A stretch of 64,000 nucleotides of DNA from Halorarius litoreus (GCF_024362405.1 NZ_CP101454.1:682001-746000); one strand, 5' to 3'; shown: positions 42,342-51,517, counted from the stretch's first letter. Notes: generated by a model from the sequence alone, not told the origin. Program-made: numbers and translations.

Positions 42342-43277
42342 TCAGAACGCGTCGATGACTTCCTCGCCGAACCGTTCCATCAGCCCGAGCTGTTCGTCGA
42401 TGTCGGTCGTGAAGAAGTCGACGATGATGCGGGTGGTGCCGGCCTCCCGGTACGTCTCGACGTCCTCGATGATGTCCGCCGGCTCGCCCGAGAGGAGCCG
42501 GTCCGGGTCCGCGTCCGGGCCGAGACTCACCGGCCGCAGCACGGCGATTTCGGGGTCGCCCTCGCGTTCGAAGTCAGTCCAGGCGTTCATGATGCGGTCG
42601 CGTGTCGTGGCCACGTCGTCGGGGTAGTCCCACAGCGTCGACCAGCCGGTGCCGAACTGCCCGACACGACGGATGGCCGCCCCCGACTTCCCACCGATCC
42701 AGATGGGGATATCGTGGGCCGGCCGGGGGTGGAACCCGACCTCGTCGAACTGGTAGTGCTCGCCCTCGTAGCTCGCGATGCTGTTCTCGCAGGCCAGCTC
42801 GAAGATTTCGAGGAACTCGTCGGTTCGGCGGCCACGCTCCTCGAAAGGACTCCCGAGCGCGTCGAACTCCGTTTTCATCCAGCCGGGGGCGACGCCGAAG
42901 TCGAAGCGCCCCTGCGAGAGCGCATCGAGCGTGAGGATGTTCTTCGTGAGGACGAGCGGATGTCGATAGGGAGCCGCCACGACGTTCGTCCCGAGGTCGA
43001 TCTCGTCGGTGACGGCCGCGAGATGCGAGAGGACCTGGAACACGTCGAAGACGCTGGTCTCGGTATCGAACGGTGGTTCCCCGGACGACGAGTACTCGTA
43101 GTCGGTGGGGATCTCCTTCGGGTAGACGATGTGGTCGCCCGCGACGACGACGTCGAAGCCGCTGTCTTCGGCGACGCGCCCGCTGCGGCGGAACACGTCG
43201 GGGAGGTCCGCGTCGGCGATGCCGTAGGTGTTGCTCGTCGCCGAGAGCATCACGCCGAACTCCATCTCGTCGCTCAT
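42342..43277 (-). CDS. LLM-class (luciferase-like) flavin- or F420-dependent oxidoreductase
   Basis: 311 residues. DVVVAGDHIVYPKEIPTDYE, LGTNVVAAPYRHPLVLTKNI, LDALSQGRFDFGVAPGW and HDIPIWIGGKSGAAIRRVGQ are family blocks. Haloarchaea make coenzyme F420, so an F420-linked dehydrogenase or a flavin monooxygenase are both possible. Start MSDEMEFG is preferred; the 22 residues before it are basic. Confidence 0.88.
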   Translation of the reverse strand: MSDEMEFGVMLSATSNTYGIADADLPDVFRRSGRVAEDSGFDVVVAGDHIVYPKEIPTDYEYSSSGEPPFDTETSVFDVFQVLSHLAAVTDEIDLGTNVVAAPYRHPLVLTKNILTLDALSQGRFDFGVAPGWMKTEFDALGSPFEERGRRTDEFLEIFELACENSIASYEGEHYQFDEVGFHPRPAHDIPIWIGGKSGAAIRRVGQFGTGWSTLWDYPDDVATTRDRIMNAWTDFEREGDPEIAVLRPVSLGPDADPDRLLSGEPADIIEDVETYREAGTTRIIVDFFTTDIDEQLGLMERFGEEVIDAF

Positions 43278-43377
43278 GGATATCGCCCTGCCGGACGGTC
43301 TGCGTACTCGAACATGTACGCTCTCGAATACGGTGGCTGGCAATTAGGTCTTGTGGTGGACCCGCACAGTACGAGCG

Positions 43378-43383
43378 TTTATT
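43378..43383 (+). promoter_or_regulatory. TATA box for the zinc-ribbon gene
   Basis: TTTATT 28 bases ahead of ATG 43409, which supports this very small gene. Confidence 0.6.
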
Positions 43384-43408
43384 ACCCCGACACAGCATAG
43401 TGGGTGGC

Positions 43409-43570
43409 ATGCCGCGCCCACCACACGACGTGGTCTGTAACAACCCGGACTGTGCGATGGATATGTTCGAGGTTCACCACTCCCACGAGATGCCCGACGA
43501 CGTCGGGGTCGACGACTACACCTGTCCGTACTGTGGCAGCGATGACCTCGAAGAGATCTGGCCAGCGTGA
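43409..43570 (+). CDS. 53-residue zinc-ribbon protein
   Basis: MPRPPHDVVCNNPDC starts the protein and DYTCPYCGSDDLEEIWPA ends it. The two cysteine pairs (CNNPDC and CPYC) form a one-zinc ribbon. Such micro-proteins are abundant in haloarchaea, and mostly of unknown role; some are global regulators or protein-partner adaptors. A good TATA box and the next cupin gene 38 bases behind suggest it is real. Confidence 0.75.
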   Translation: MPRPPHDVVCNNPDCAMDMFEVHHSHEMPDDVGVDDYTCPYCGSDDLEEIWPA

Positions 43571-43579
43571 CCGCTGCAG

Positions 43580-43586
43580 TTTTTAC
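43580..43586 (+). promoter_or_regulatory. TATA box for the second cupin gene
   Basis: TTTTTAC about 27 bases ahead of ATG 43609. Confidence 0.6.
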
Positions 43587-43608
43587 CCTGGTACCGCGTT
43601 AGGCGGGT

Positions 43609-44040
43609 ATGGAGTTCATCGACGAAGCCGAGCTACAGAAAGCCGACCCCAAAGTCGTCCACACTGACGACGTCCCACTCGTCGACCTGTCGGAGGTCGA
43701 GGACGTGCTCCCGACGGTCTCGATCCGCCCGGTCGACGAGGTGCTCGACTTGCAGAAGATGGCTGCGAAGCTCTGGTACTTCGAGCCCGGTGAAGAGGTC
43801 GGCTTCCACGCCCACCCCGAAGAGGAAGAGCTGTACTACGTCATCGAAGGCGAGTTCTCGCTCAAACTCGGCGACGCCGCGGACCCCGAATACGTCAGGG
43901 TCGGCCCGGGGACGTTCTTCGCCGCCGGGCCGTACGAACCGCACGGTCACCGGTGTGTCGGCGAGGAGAACAGCGTCGTCCTCGCGCTCGGCGCGCCGGC
44001 CGACGCCGGTGACGAGGTCATCGACCCCCACGACCTGTAG
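43609..44040 (+). CDS. Cupin-domain protein
   Basis: 143 residues. FEPGEEVGFHAHPEEEELYY (HxH...E) is cupin motif 1 and GPYEPHGHRCVGEEN motif 2, with all four typical metal ligands. More canonical than the cupins at 1512 and 41926. Own TATA box. Function not readable; converges on the glutaredoxin-like gene. Confidence 0.85.
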   Translation: MEFIDEAELQKADPKVVHTDDVPLVDLSEVEDVLPTVSIRPVDEVLDLQKMAAKLWYFEPGEEVGFHAHPEEEELYYVIEGEFSLKLGDAADPEYVRVGPGTFFAAGPYEPHGHRCVGEENSVVLALGAPADAGDEVIDPHDL

Positions 44041-44054
44041 GGCGTGGTCGCCGG

Positions 44055-44306
44055 TCAGGTCGCCTGCTCGCCGTACGTCGCATCGAGGTATTCGAGGATG
44101 CGAGCGGACTCGGCCATGGTGACGCCGTACTCGTCGTCGACGAGAACGGGCGTCTGTCGCTGGCCGGAGACCTCCTTGACGCGGTTCCGCCGGGAGTGCA
44201 TCGCTTCGACCCAGACGCTGTGGTAGTCGAGGTCCAGTTCGTCCAGTTTGTCGACTACGCGCACGCAGTACGGGCAGCCTTCGAGGCGGTACAGTGTTCG
44301 GGACAT
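44055..44306 (-). CDS. Glutaredoxin/GST-N-type thioredoxin-fold protein
   Basis: 83 residues. LYRLEGCPYCVRVVDKLDEL carries the CPYC redox pair, RQTPVLVDDEYGVTMAESAR the cis-Pro loop. Haloarchaea use gamma-glutamylcysteine instead of glutathione, so it probably works as a glutaredoxin-like disulfide reductase. Diverges from the redoxin-like gene at 44409 with about 100 bases between. Confidence 0.88.
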   Translation of the reverse strand: MSRTLYRLEGCPYCVRVVDKLDELDLDYHSVWVEAMHSRRNRVKEVSGQRQTPVLVDDEYGVTMAESARILEYLDATYGEQAT

Positions 44307-44377
44307 TCGTGGGAACGTTACACACGACCCCTGAAAAAGATGTCGCGCCAGGGCGCTGCTGGGGACCTGTGGGGAAC

Positions 44378-44383
44378 GTTTAT
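44378..44383 (+). promoter_or_regulatory. TATA box for the redoxin-like gene
   Basis: TTTATA 28 bases ahead of ATG 44409; fixes the start against the longer in-frame opening. Confidence 0.6.
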
Positions 44384-44408
44384 ACACTCGGTCGCAGTAT
44401 CCCGGTCC

Positions 44409-44885
44409 ATGCCTCCCGAGACCGGCGAGACTGCCCCGGAGTTCGAAGCGCTCTACTGCGACGGCGAAGTGTTCGAGGACATGCACGTCGACGAGGTCCT
44501 CGGCGAACGCGGTGCCGTCCTCTACTTCCAGGGGTTCGTGTTCAGCGCAATCGCCCGCCATTGGTGGAAACGCTTCGAGCGTGGTGGCTGGGACGACCTC
44601 GACGGCGTGGAGGTCGTCGGCGTCGGCCGCGACGGCCCCTTCGCACAGAACGCCTTCCTGCGGCGCATCGACAGCCCGTTCAGCGTGTTCGCCGACGTGG
44701 ACGGCTACATCACCGACCTGTTCGACCTCCGCATCGAGCGCGACGGCATGGCCCACGTCACGACTCCCAAGCGGTCGGTGTTCGTCCTCGACGCCGACCG
44801 CGAGATACAGTACCGCTGGGTCTCTCCCGACACGGTCTCACCGCCACCGGTCGACGAGATCGAAGCTGCAGTCGAAGAGCTCTGA
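44409..44885 (+). CDS. Peroxiredoxin-like protein without the peroxidatic cysteine
   Basis: 158 residues of AhpC/TSA-like fold: ETGETAPEFEALYCDGEVFE, AVLYFQGFVFSAIARHWWKR, SPFSVFADVDGYITDLFDL and RSVFVLDADREIQYRWVSPD. In peroxiredoxins the text after the second strand is FxFTxVCTxE; here it is FVFSAIARHW, so the Cys is replaced. The only Cys is near the N-terminus (YCDG). Probably not a peroxidase; a sensor or electron-transfer adaptor are alternatives. Confidence 0.75.
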   Translation: MPPETGETAPEFEALYCDGEVFEDMHVDEVLGERGAVLYFQGFVFSAIARHWWKRFERGGWDDLDGVEVVGVGRDGPFAQNAFLRRIDSPFSVFADVDGYITDLFDLRIERDGMAHVTTPKRSVFVLDADREIQYRWVSPDTVSPPPVDEIEAAVEEL

Positions 44886-44898
44886 GTTCTGCCGCGCG

Positions 44899-46065
44899 CT
44901 ACTCGTAGAGGTGCTTGGCGATGACCGACCGGTTGACCTCGTTCGTCCCCTCGTAGATCTGCGCGCCCTTCGCCTCGCGCATGTACCGCTCGACCGGGTA
45001 GTCGGTGGAGTAGCCCCGTGAACCGTGGATCTGGACGGCTTCGGTTGCGGCCTCCATCGCCACGTCGGAGGCGAACGTCTTCGCGATGGCGGCGTCCTGC
45101 GTGATGCGCTCGCCATCGTCGATGCGGGCGGCGGCCTGATACGCCAGCAGCCGGGCGGCTTCGAGGTTCATCTTCATGTCAGCCAGCTTGAACGAGACGC
45201 CCTGGAACTCGCGGATGGGTCGGTCGAACTGTTCGCGCTCGTCCGCGAAGGTGGCGCTGGCATCGAGACAACCCTGCGTGATGCCCACGCCCTGTGCGGC
45301 GACGCCGATTCGCCCGAGGTCGAGCGCCTCCATGATGTAGCGGAACCCGCGCCCCTCCTCGCCGATGAGGTACTCCTGGGGCACGCGCAGGTCGTTGTAC
45401 TCGATCTCGCTCTCGATGACCGCGTCACCCTCCATACAGGGGATGTCGCGGACGATGTCGAAGCCGTCGCGCTCGTGGGGGTTCGGGATGCCGATGATGC
45501 TCACGTCGTCGTGGCTGCCGGTCTGTTCCGTCCGGGCGACGACGAAGACGAGGTCGGCGACCGCGCCGTGGGAGGTCCAGACCTTGTGGCCGTTGAGCAC
45601 GTAGTCGTCGCCGTCCTTCTCGGCGGTCGTCTCCAGGTTGTTCGCGTCGCTCCCGGCCTGTGGCTCCGTCAGCGAGACCGCAGTGATTTGATTCTCGGTG
45701 AAGATGTCGGTCAGCCACTCGTCTTTCTGCCAGTCGTCGGCGAACTTCTCGAGCGTGTTGCCGATGAGCCCACAGGAGAGCGAGACCACGCCGGCTGGAA
45801 TCTTCCAGACACGGGCGAGCTCCTCGACGGCGATGACGAACGAGCGGTGGTCGAGGCCGGCCCCGCCGTACTCCTCGGAGACGGTGATGCCGTAGAGCCC
45901 GGCCTCGCCGAGCGTGTCGATGACGTCGACCGGGAACTCGCCGCGCTCCTCGTAGTCGTCGACAATCGGTTCGATCTCGGCTTCGACGAACGAACGCATG
46001 CGCTCGCGGAAGTCGTGGTGGCGCTGTTCCAGCCCGATAGTGTGGCGCGTGGTAGAGTCTGTCAT
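44899..46065 (-). CDS. Acyl-CoA dehydrogenase (canonical)
   Basis: 388 residues. AVSLTEPQAGSDANNLETTA and LNGHKVWTSHGAVADLVFVV bind flavin, VQIHGSRGYSTDYPVERYMR and the catalytic AQIYEGTNEVNRSVIAKHL close the protein, with the expected YEG Glu. Desaturates an acyl-CoA at alpha,beta. Contrast with the acyl-CoA dehydrogenase at 34450, which lacks that Glu. Diverges from the KstD-like gene at 46246. Confidence 0.94.
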   Translation of the reverse strand: MTDSTTRHTIGLEQRHHDFRERMRSFVEAEIEPIVDDYEERGEFPVDVIDTLGEAGLYGITVSEEYGGAGLDHRSFVIAVEELARVWKIPAGVVSLSCGLIGNTLEKFADDWQKDEWLTDIFTENQITAVSLTEPQAGSDANNLETTAEKDGDDYVLNGHKVWTSHGAVADLVFVVARTEQTGSHDDVSIIGIPNPHERDGFDIVRDIPCMEGDAVIESEIEYNDLRVPQEYLIGEEGRGFRYIMEALDLGRIGVAAQGVGITQGCLDASATFADEREQFDRPIREFQGVSFKLADMKMNLEAARLLAYQAAARIDDGERITQDAAIAKTFASDVAMEAATEAVQIHGSRGYSTDYPVERYMREAKGAQIYEGTNEVNRSVIAKHLYE

Positions 46066-46245
46066 CGGCGTTGTATCGTCCGTAATTACGGTACGGAGCG
46101 CTTATATCTTGTGTCGGGTGGCGGTGCTCGGCTGGCATCGCTGCATGGGTTGAACCAGGTCGCTGCTGGCTATCCAGTGTGGACCGAGTTGGAAAATATT
46201 GCCTTATTGCACCCGCTTCTGTACCGACCAGTTGAGCGAAAGGAT

Positions 46246-47916
46246 ATGCGCAATGCTGACGAGGCCGAATGGGAGAGAGCTGTCGATACCGTCGTCATCG
46301 GGTCCGGCGGGTCGGGGATGCTCGCGGCACTCGCGGCGAGCGACGCCGGCGTGGAGACACTCGTCCTCGAGAAAGCGCCGGCGCTGGGCGGGGCGACGGC
46401 CGTCTCCGGCGGCGCGATGTGGCTCCCGAACAGCGAGCCGCTCCTCGACGAGCTAGGCGAAATTGAGCGGGAGAAACTCGTCTCCTACGTCAGGAACGTC
46501 GCCGGCGAGCGCGTCCCAGCGGCGATGATCGAGCGATTCATCGACGCGAGTCCGGGCGTCGCCGCGTACATCGACGAGAAGACAGCGCTCGACCTCGGCT
46601 TTTCTGGCTATCCGGACTACCACCCGGAGTGGGAAGGTGGACACCCGAAAGGACAGACGATAGAGCCGGGTATCTACGACGGGAGCCGCCTCGGCGAGAA
46701 CCTCAAAAACGTCCGTAGCAACCCACAGACACCGATTCCGACGTCGATCGGTGAGATGATGAACTCCGGTGGGATGGCGAAGTTCCCCGTCGTCGCCGAC
46801 TGGGACGAGCTCAGAGAGCGACGCGAGAACGACATGCTCGGCACGGGCCGCGCGCTCATCGCGGGACTGTACGAAGCGTGTCTCGACGAGGGGGTAGCGT
46901 TCGAGACCGACGCCCCGGCAGAGGAACTGGTGGTCGACGATGGAACTGTGGTGGGCGTCGTCGCCACCATCAACGACGAGGAGACGTGCATCCGCGCGGA
47001 CAGCGTCGTCGTCGCCACCGGCGGGATGGAGTGGGACGAGGAGATGTGCGAGAACTTCCTCGCGGGGCCGATGACTGCGCCGACGAGTCCACCGTACAAC
47101 GAGGGTGACGGCATCAAGATGGGGATGGAGGTCGGCGCGAAGCTCGGCAACATGAACGAGGCGTGGTGGTGTCCAGCCGGGTACGTCCCCGGCGAAGAGT
47201 GGGACGACGGCTCCCCCCTCTACCGGATCCTGCTCGCCGAGCGCACGCTCCCAGGGACGGTTATGGTCAACGAGGACGGCGAGCGGTTCTGCAACGAGTC
47301 CGGCAACTACGTCGACCTCGGGAAGACCTTCCGTGAGTTCGACCCCCACGAGTACGACTACGCGAACCTCCCGGCGTACGTCATCTTCGACAGCAGCGCC
47401 CGCGAGCAGTACGCGTTGCTGACGGTCATGCCACATCAGGACGACCCCGAGTGGCTCACGTCGGCAGACACGCTTCGGGACCTCGCCGCGAAGAAGGGGA
47501 TCGACCCCGACGGCCTCGAAGCACAGATCGAGCGGTTCAACGAGTACGCCCGCGAGGGGGTCGACCCCGAGTTCCACCGGGGCGAGAGCGCACACGACAC
47601 GATGACTGGCGACCGCGACGCCGAGCATCCGAATCTCGGCCCGGTCGACGACCCGCCGTACTACGCTATTGACGTGTACGCGGGGAGCATCGGCACGAAA
47701 GGTGGCCTCGTGACGACGCCCGATGGTGCGGTCGTCGACGTTGACGAGGAATCGATCCCGGGGCTGTACGCGGCGTCGAACAGCACGGCGCACGTCATGG
47801 GAATCGGCTACGCCGGTGGGGGCGGGACGATCGGTCCGAACGTCGTCTTCGGCTACCTGGCCGGGATTGCGGCAGCAGACAACGCAGTCGAGTACGACGT
47901 TTCGTCACGAGTGTAG
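46246..47916 (+). CDS. FAD-dependent dehydrogenase, KstD-like, second copy
   Basis: 556 residues. DTVVIGSGGSGMLAALAASD, GGATAVSGGAMWLPNSEPLL and C-terminal PPYYAIDVYAGSIGTKGGLV plus GGGGTIGPNVVFGYLAG, block by block similar to the protein at 22027-23721 over the whole length (AKLGNMNEAWW, NEDGERFCNE shared). ATG 46246 begins MRNADEAEWERA; the upstream open frame runs through the divergent acyl-CoA dehydrogenase and is not coding. The two copies may handle different ring ketones or stereoisomers. Confidence 0.86.
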   Translation: MRNADEAEWERAVDTVVIGSGGSGMLAALAASDAGVETLVLEKAPALGGATAVSGGAMWLPNSEPLLDELGEIEREKLVSYVRNVAGERVPAAMIERFIDASPGVAAYIDEKTALDLGFSGYPDYHPEWEGGHPKGQTIEPGIYDGSRLGENLKNVRSNPQTPIPTSIGEMMNSGGMAKFPVVADWDELRERRENDMLGTGRALIAGLYEACLDEGVAFETDAPAEELVVDDGTVVGVVATINDEETCIRADSVVVATGGMEWDEEMCENFLAGPMTAPTSPPYNEGDGIKMGMEVGAKLGNMNEAWWCPAGYVPGEEWDDGSPLYRILLAERTLPGTVMVNEDGERFCNESGNYVDLGKTFREFDPHEYDYANLPAYVIFDSSAREQYALLTVMPHQDDPEWLTSADTLRDLAAKKGIDPDGLEAQIERFNEYAREGVDPEFHRGESAHDTMTGDRDAEHPNLGPVDDPPYYAIDVYAGSIGTKGGLVTTPDGAVVDVDEESIPGLYAASNSTAHVMGIGYAGGGGTIGPNVVFGYLAGIAAADNAVEYDVSSRV

Positions 47917-47939
47917 CGACGGGGAGAGCGGCGAGTCAC

Positions 47940-49604
47940 CTACAGCCCGTCTCGTTCTTCGAGTTTCGCCCGCTGTATCTTGCCGGAGACGGGCGTCGTC
48001 GGGAGCTCGTCGATGAACTCGATCTCGCGGGGGTACTCGTAGGGAGCGAGTCGGTCCTTGATGTACTCCTGCAACGTCGTTGCCAGCCCGTCAGACGGCT
48101 CGTACCCCTCGACGAGCGTCACGAACGCCTTCGGCACCTTCCCGCGCGTGTCGTCCGGGATACCGATGACACCGGCGTTGGCGACCGCCTCGTGGGTCGA
48201 CAGGGTCTCCTCCAGTTCCTCCGGGCTGACCCGGTAGCCGGAACAGATGATGACGTCGTCCTTGCGGCTGTGGAACGCGAAGTAGCCGTCCTCGTCTTTC
48301 GTACCGAGATCCTCGGTGAGGAGCCACCCGTTCGCGAACTTCCCTTCGGTTCGGTCCGGCATGTTCCAGTAGCCGTTGAAGATGACCGGGTTCCCCTCGT
48401 GGCGGACGGCGATCTCACCGACCTCGTCGGAGCCGATCGGCTCGGCCGTCTCCTGGTCGACGATGTCGACCGCGTGGCCCGGCACGTGGGGGCCCATCGT
48501 CCCGTCGCGGCTCTCCAGCAGCGCACCGCACTCGCCGATGACGAGCAGCGCCTCGCTCTGTCCGTACGCCTCGTTTATCGTGACGTTCCCGAAAGTCTCC
48601 TGTGACCAGTCGACGATGCTCTGGCCGACAGCCTCCCCGCCAGTCGGTATCGTCCGGACCGACGTCACGTCGTACTGCGCCGGGTCGTCGACCTCGTTCA
48701 TCATCATTCGGATGACCGTTGGGGGCGCGAACCAGTTCGTCACGTCGAACGCTTCGATGATCTCGAGTTCCGTCTCCGGATCGTATCGGCCGGGGTAGCC
48801 GACCAGCGACGTCCCGTAGAACAGACTCGCGATGCCGACGAAGAACACCATCCATCCCCAGCCCGCAGGCGTCCGCCAGACGGTCTCGTCGTCTATCTGG
48901 AGGTTGCAGTGGATCGTAACGAAGCCGGGGAGGAGCCCGAGGTGGAGCCGGTGGGGTGTCCGCACGCCTTTCGGGTCACCGGTCGTCCCACTCGTGTAGA
49001 TAAAGACGGCGTCCTCGTCGGGGTCCGTCTGCACCGTCTCGACGTCGGCGTCGTGTGCTTCGAGCGTCGACCAGAAGCCGACGACGTCGTCACCAGCCAC
49101 GTCGTCGTCGGTGACGAGGACGTGTTCGAGCGAGTCGATGTCGTCCCGAACGGTCTGTACAGTATCGAGGTTATCCGGGTCGACGATGCAGACGCTCGCG
49201 CCGCAGTCAGAGACGCGGTACTCCAGTGCGTCGGGGCCGAACTGCGGGGCGAGAGGGACGGAAATCGCACCGAGCCGCCACGCCGCGAGATTGACGACGA
49301 GCGTCTCGACCGCCTGCGGGGCGGTGAGTGCCACCCGGTCGCCCCGGGAGACGCCCATCTCTGCGAGCGCGTTGGCGAACTGTCGTGAGTACTGCTGGAG
49401 CTGTTCGTAGGTGTATTCAGATCGCTGGCCGTCGATCGATTGGACGTACAGCGCGACTTTCTCGGGCGTCTCCTCGGCCCAGCGGTCGCATACGTACTCG
49501 ACGAGATTGAACTGCGACGGGACCTCCCACTCGAAGTCCTCGCAGAGTTCGTCGTAACTGTCCCACTCTCTCTCGTAGAAGTGGTAAGCTTCTAAGCGTC
49601 GCAT
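47940..49604 (-). CDS. AMP-binding acyl-CoA synthetase (medium-chain/acetyl-CoA synthetase-like)
   Basis: 554 residues. WDSYDELCEDFEWEVPSQFN at the start and NLVEYVCDRWAEETPEKVAL recall medium-chain acyl-CoA synthetases. Phosphate loop VFIYTSGTTGDPKGVRTPHR, motif NEAYGQSEALLVIG, hinge HSRKDDVIICSGYRVSPEEL, terminal Lys in LPTTPVSGKIQRAKLEE. Full length. A minus-strand ATTTAACA about 25 bases ahead of the start is a plausible TATA box. Converges on the KstD-like gene. Confidence 0.92.
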   Translation of the reverse strand: MRRLEAYHFYEREWDSYDELCEDFEWEVPSQFNLVEYVCDRWAEETPEKVALYVQSIDGQRSEYTYEQLQQYSRQFANALAEMGVSRGDRVALTAPQAVETLVVNLAAWRLGAISVPLAPQFGPDALEYRVSDCGASVCIVDPDNLDTVQTVRDDIDSLEHVLVTDDDVAGDDVVGFWSTLEAHDADVETVQTDPDEDAVFIYTSGTTGDPKGVRTPHRLHLGLLPGFVTIHCNLQIDDETVWRTPAGWGWMVFFVGIASLFYGTSLVGYPGRYDPETELEIIEAFDVTNWFAPPTVIRMMMNEVDDPAQYDVTSVRTIPTGGEAVGQSIVDWSQETFGNVTINEAYGQSEALLVIGECGALLESRDGTMGPHVPGHAVDIVDQETAEPIGSDEVGEIAVRHEGNPVIFNGYWNMPDRTEGKFANGWLLTEDLGTKDEDGYFAFHSRKDDVIICSGYRVSPEELEETLSTHEAVANAGVIGIPDDTRGKVPKAFVTLVEGYEPSDGLATTLQEYIKDRLAPYEYPREIEFIDELPTTPVSGKIQRAKLEERDGL

Positions 49605-49833
49605 AGCGCTGTATCGATGCCCCTTGTTAAATTCCTTCCCTCGACTAGATACCACTAGAGCACTGACTCGGCCCGTCGACCGGTGGCTGTCGTGAGTGGT
49701 CGTGTCCGCACGCGGACGGCGTCCGTGTGGTGGGAAACACGGGTACCGGAGGTCGTCGAGCGCGCGCCGTCGGACGCCAATCACCGGCGGGGCAAGGTTT
49801 ATCTCTTAAGGCTGAAGAACTACAGTGAGAAGT

Positions 49834-50331
49834 ATGGATAGCGAACCCGACGAGTCCGTCTCAACGCAGGAGATCAAACCGGAGTACAAGTACCCGTTCC
49901 ATTGGGATCTCGACTTCTCCCTGAACATCGGCGAGATCAACAAGCGGTTTTTCGACGAGTTGGAGGAGAAACGCATTATGGGGACGAAGTGCCCCGATTG
50001 CGGTGACGTGTTTGTCCCGCCGCAGTCCGTCTGCGTCGAGTGCTACACGGAGGCGGACGAGTGGGTCGAAGTGGAACAGAAGGGCATCCTCGAGAGCTAC
50101 ACGGTCTGCTTCTTCGAGTTCCGGAAGATGCCCGAACCACCGTACATCACGGGTGTTATCCGCGTCGACGACTCCGCCATCTGCATGATGCACTTCATCG
50201 AGGAGATCGAGTACGACGAGCCGATGGACCTCGTCGACAAACTCGAGAAAGGCCAAGAGGTAGAGCCGGTGTGGTCGGACGACCGCAACGGCAATATCTT
50301 CGATATGGACCACTGGCGTCTGGCGGAATGA
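49834..50331 (+). CDS. DUF35 zinc-ribbon/OB-fold protein (acyl-CoA-binding subunit)
   Basis: 165 residues. N-terminal helix region INKRFFDELEEKRIMGTKCP, zinc ribbon CPDCGDVFVPPQSVCVEC and OB fold with GILESYTVCFFEF and PYITGVIRVDDSAI. DUF35 proteins hold acyl-CoA for a partner thiolase-fold enzyme. It leads an operon with two such partners (46 bases, then a 4-base overlap). TATA GTTTATC at 49797-49803 would also suit the GTG at 49825. Confidence 0.9.
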   Translation: MDSEPDESVSTQEIKPEYKYPFHWDLDFSLNIGEINKRFFDELEEKRIMGTKCPDCGDVFVPPQSVCVECYTEADEWVEVEQKGILESYTVCFFEFRKMPEPPYITGVIRVDDSAICMMHFIEEIEYDEPMDLVDKLEKGQEVEPVWSDDRNGNIFDMDHWRLAE

Positions 50332-50377
50332 GGTTGATCGAGTATGAGGACAACCCACCCCACCGAGGGACAAACGG

Positions 50378-51517
50378 ATGACTGACGTCGCAATCGCCGG
50401 CTACGGCACGAGCGGCTTCGCTGGTGAAACGCAGAAATCCGGCAACGAGTTGGTGCTGGAGGCGAACATGGCCGCCCTCGAAGATGCGGGCATCACCCAC
50501 GAAGACCTGGACAGTGTGATGTTCACTGGACAGGACCCCTACGACGGTGCTGCGATCAGTGATGGGCAGAAGATCGCGACCGCCGCGGCCTACAACAAAC
50601 CCATGATGCGGCTGCAAAGCGGCGGCGGCGTGGCAATCCACCAGGCGCGGGCGAAGATCCGCTCCGGGAAAGCTGACGTCGTGACGGTGGTCGCAGCCGA
50701 CTTCGTGACGGCCGACCCGACGACGCTCTCCTGGAGTTCGCACGAGGCGCTGTACCACCGACCGTTCGGCATGAACAACCGCCAGTCCTACGGTTTCTTC
50801 ACCCAGACCCATCTCGACGAAACCGACGTGACCCGGGAAGATCTGGCGGCGACAGCGGCCAAGAACTACGAAGCAGCAGCCGAGAATTCGGCTGCGCACC
50901 GGCGCGACGGCTACTCGACCGAGGACGTGCTCGACTCGGATCCGGTCGTCGGACCACTGACAGAGCTGATGCTCGGCCCGATGTCCTACGGGGCTGCCGT
51001 ACTGGTGCTGGTCAGCGAGGACGTCGCCGACGAGCTCGACGAGGTCTGTGGCTGGATCGGTGGCACCGGGATGGCGACGGCCAAGTACAAGTATCGCGAC
51101 ATGGCAGACAGACTCGACCAACCGACGTTGCGCGACGCCGCGTCGACAGCCTACGACGAAGCAGGTGTCTCACCGGACGACATCGACGCCGCAGAGATGG
51201 CGACCTATGCCCCCTCGTTCGAACTGCTGGGCTACGAAGCCCTCGGCTTCTGTGACGAGGGCGAGGGTGCATCGCTCGTCCACGATGGGACCACAGCTAT
51301 CGACGGGTCGCTGCCCGTCAACGCGTCGGGTGGCCCGCTGGCGACGAGTCCGCCGAACTCCGGTGGCGTGTACCGCGCCATCGCTGCCTGTCAGCAACTC
51401 GAGGGCAAACTCGGCCAGCACGCAGCCGAGCGCGTCCTCCTATGGGACAACGACATGCACCTGGGCGAGCCAGCGCGGACAGATGCTGTCCTCGTCCTCG
51501 AGGAGGTGTCGACATGA
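50378..51517 (+). CDS. Thiolase-fold protein without thiolase residues (Ltp2/SCP2-like), first of a pair
   Basis: 379 residues. VAIAGYGTSGFAGETQKSGN to EEVST covers the whole fold. At the nucleophile position it reads MRLQSGGGVAIHQARAKIRS, so Cys is replaced (Gln aligned). The HxxF region is EMATYAPSFELLGYE with Tyr instead of His, and the GHPxGATG loop is SGGPLATSPPNSGGVYR. Such loss, together with a DUF35 partner, is seen in Ltp2-type retro-aldolases that cut a side chain without CoA, using Tyr. Activity here is inferred. Overlaps the next gene by ATGA. Confidence 0.82.
   Translation: MTDVAIAGYGTSGFAGETQKSGNELVLEANMAALEDAGITHEDLDSVMFTGQDPYDGAAISDGQKIATAAAYNKPMMRLQSGGGVAIHQARAKIRSGKADVVTVVAADFVTADPTTLSWSSHEALYHRPFGMNNRQSYGFFTQTHLDETDVTREDLAATAAKNYEAAAENSAAHRRDGYSTEDVLDSDPVVGPLTELMLGPMSYGAAVLVLVSEDVADELDEVCGWIGGTGMATAKYKYRDMADRLDQPTLRDAASTAYDEAGVSPDDIDAAEMATYAPSFELLGYEALGFCDEGEGASLVHDGTTAIDGSLPVNASGGPLATSPPNSGGVYRAIAACQQLEGKLGQHAAERVLLWDNDMHLGEPARTDAVLVLEEVST

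Noticed and set aside
45025..46245. N-terminal extension of the KstD-like frame
   Set aside because: The extra 407 codons lie antisense to the canonical acyl-CoA dehydrogenase; the flavoprotein fold begins at 46246.
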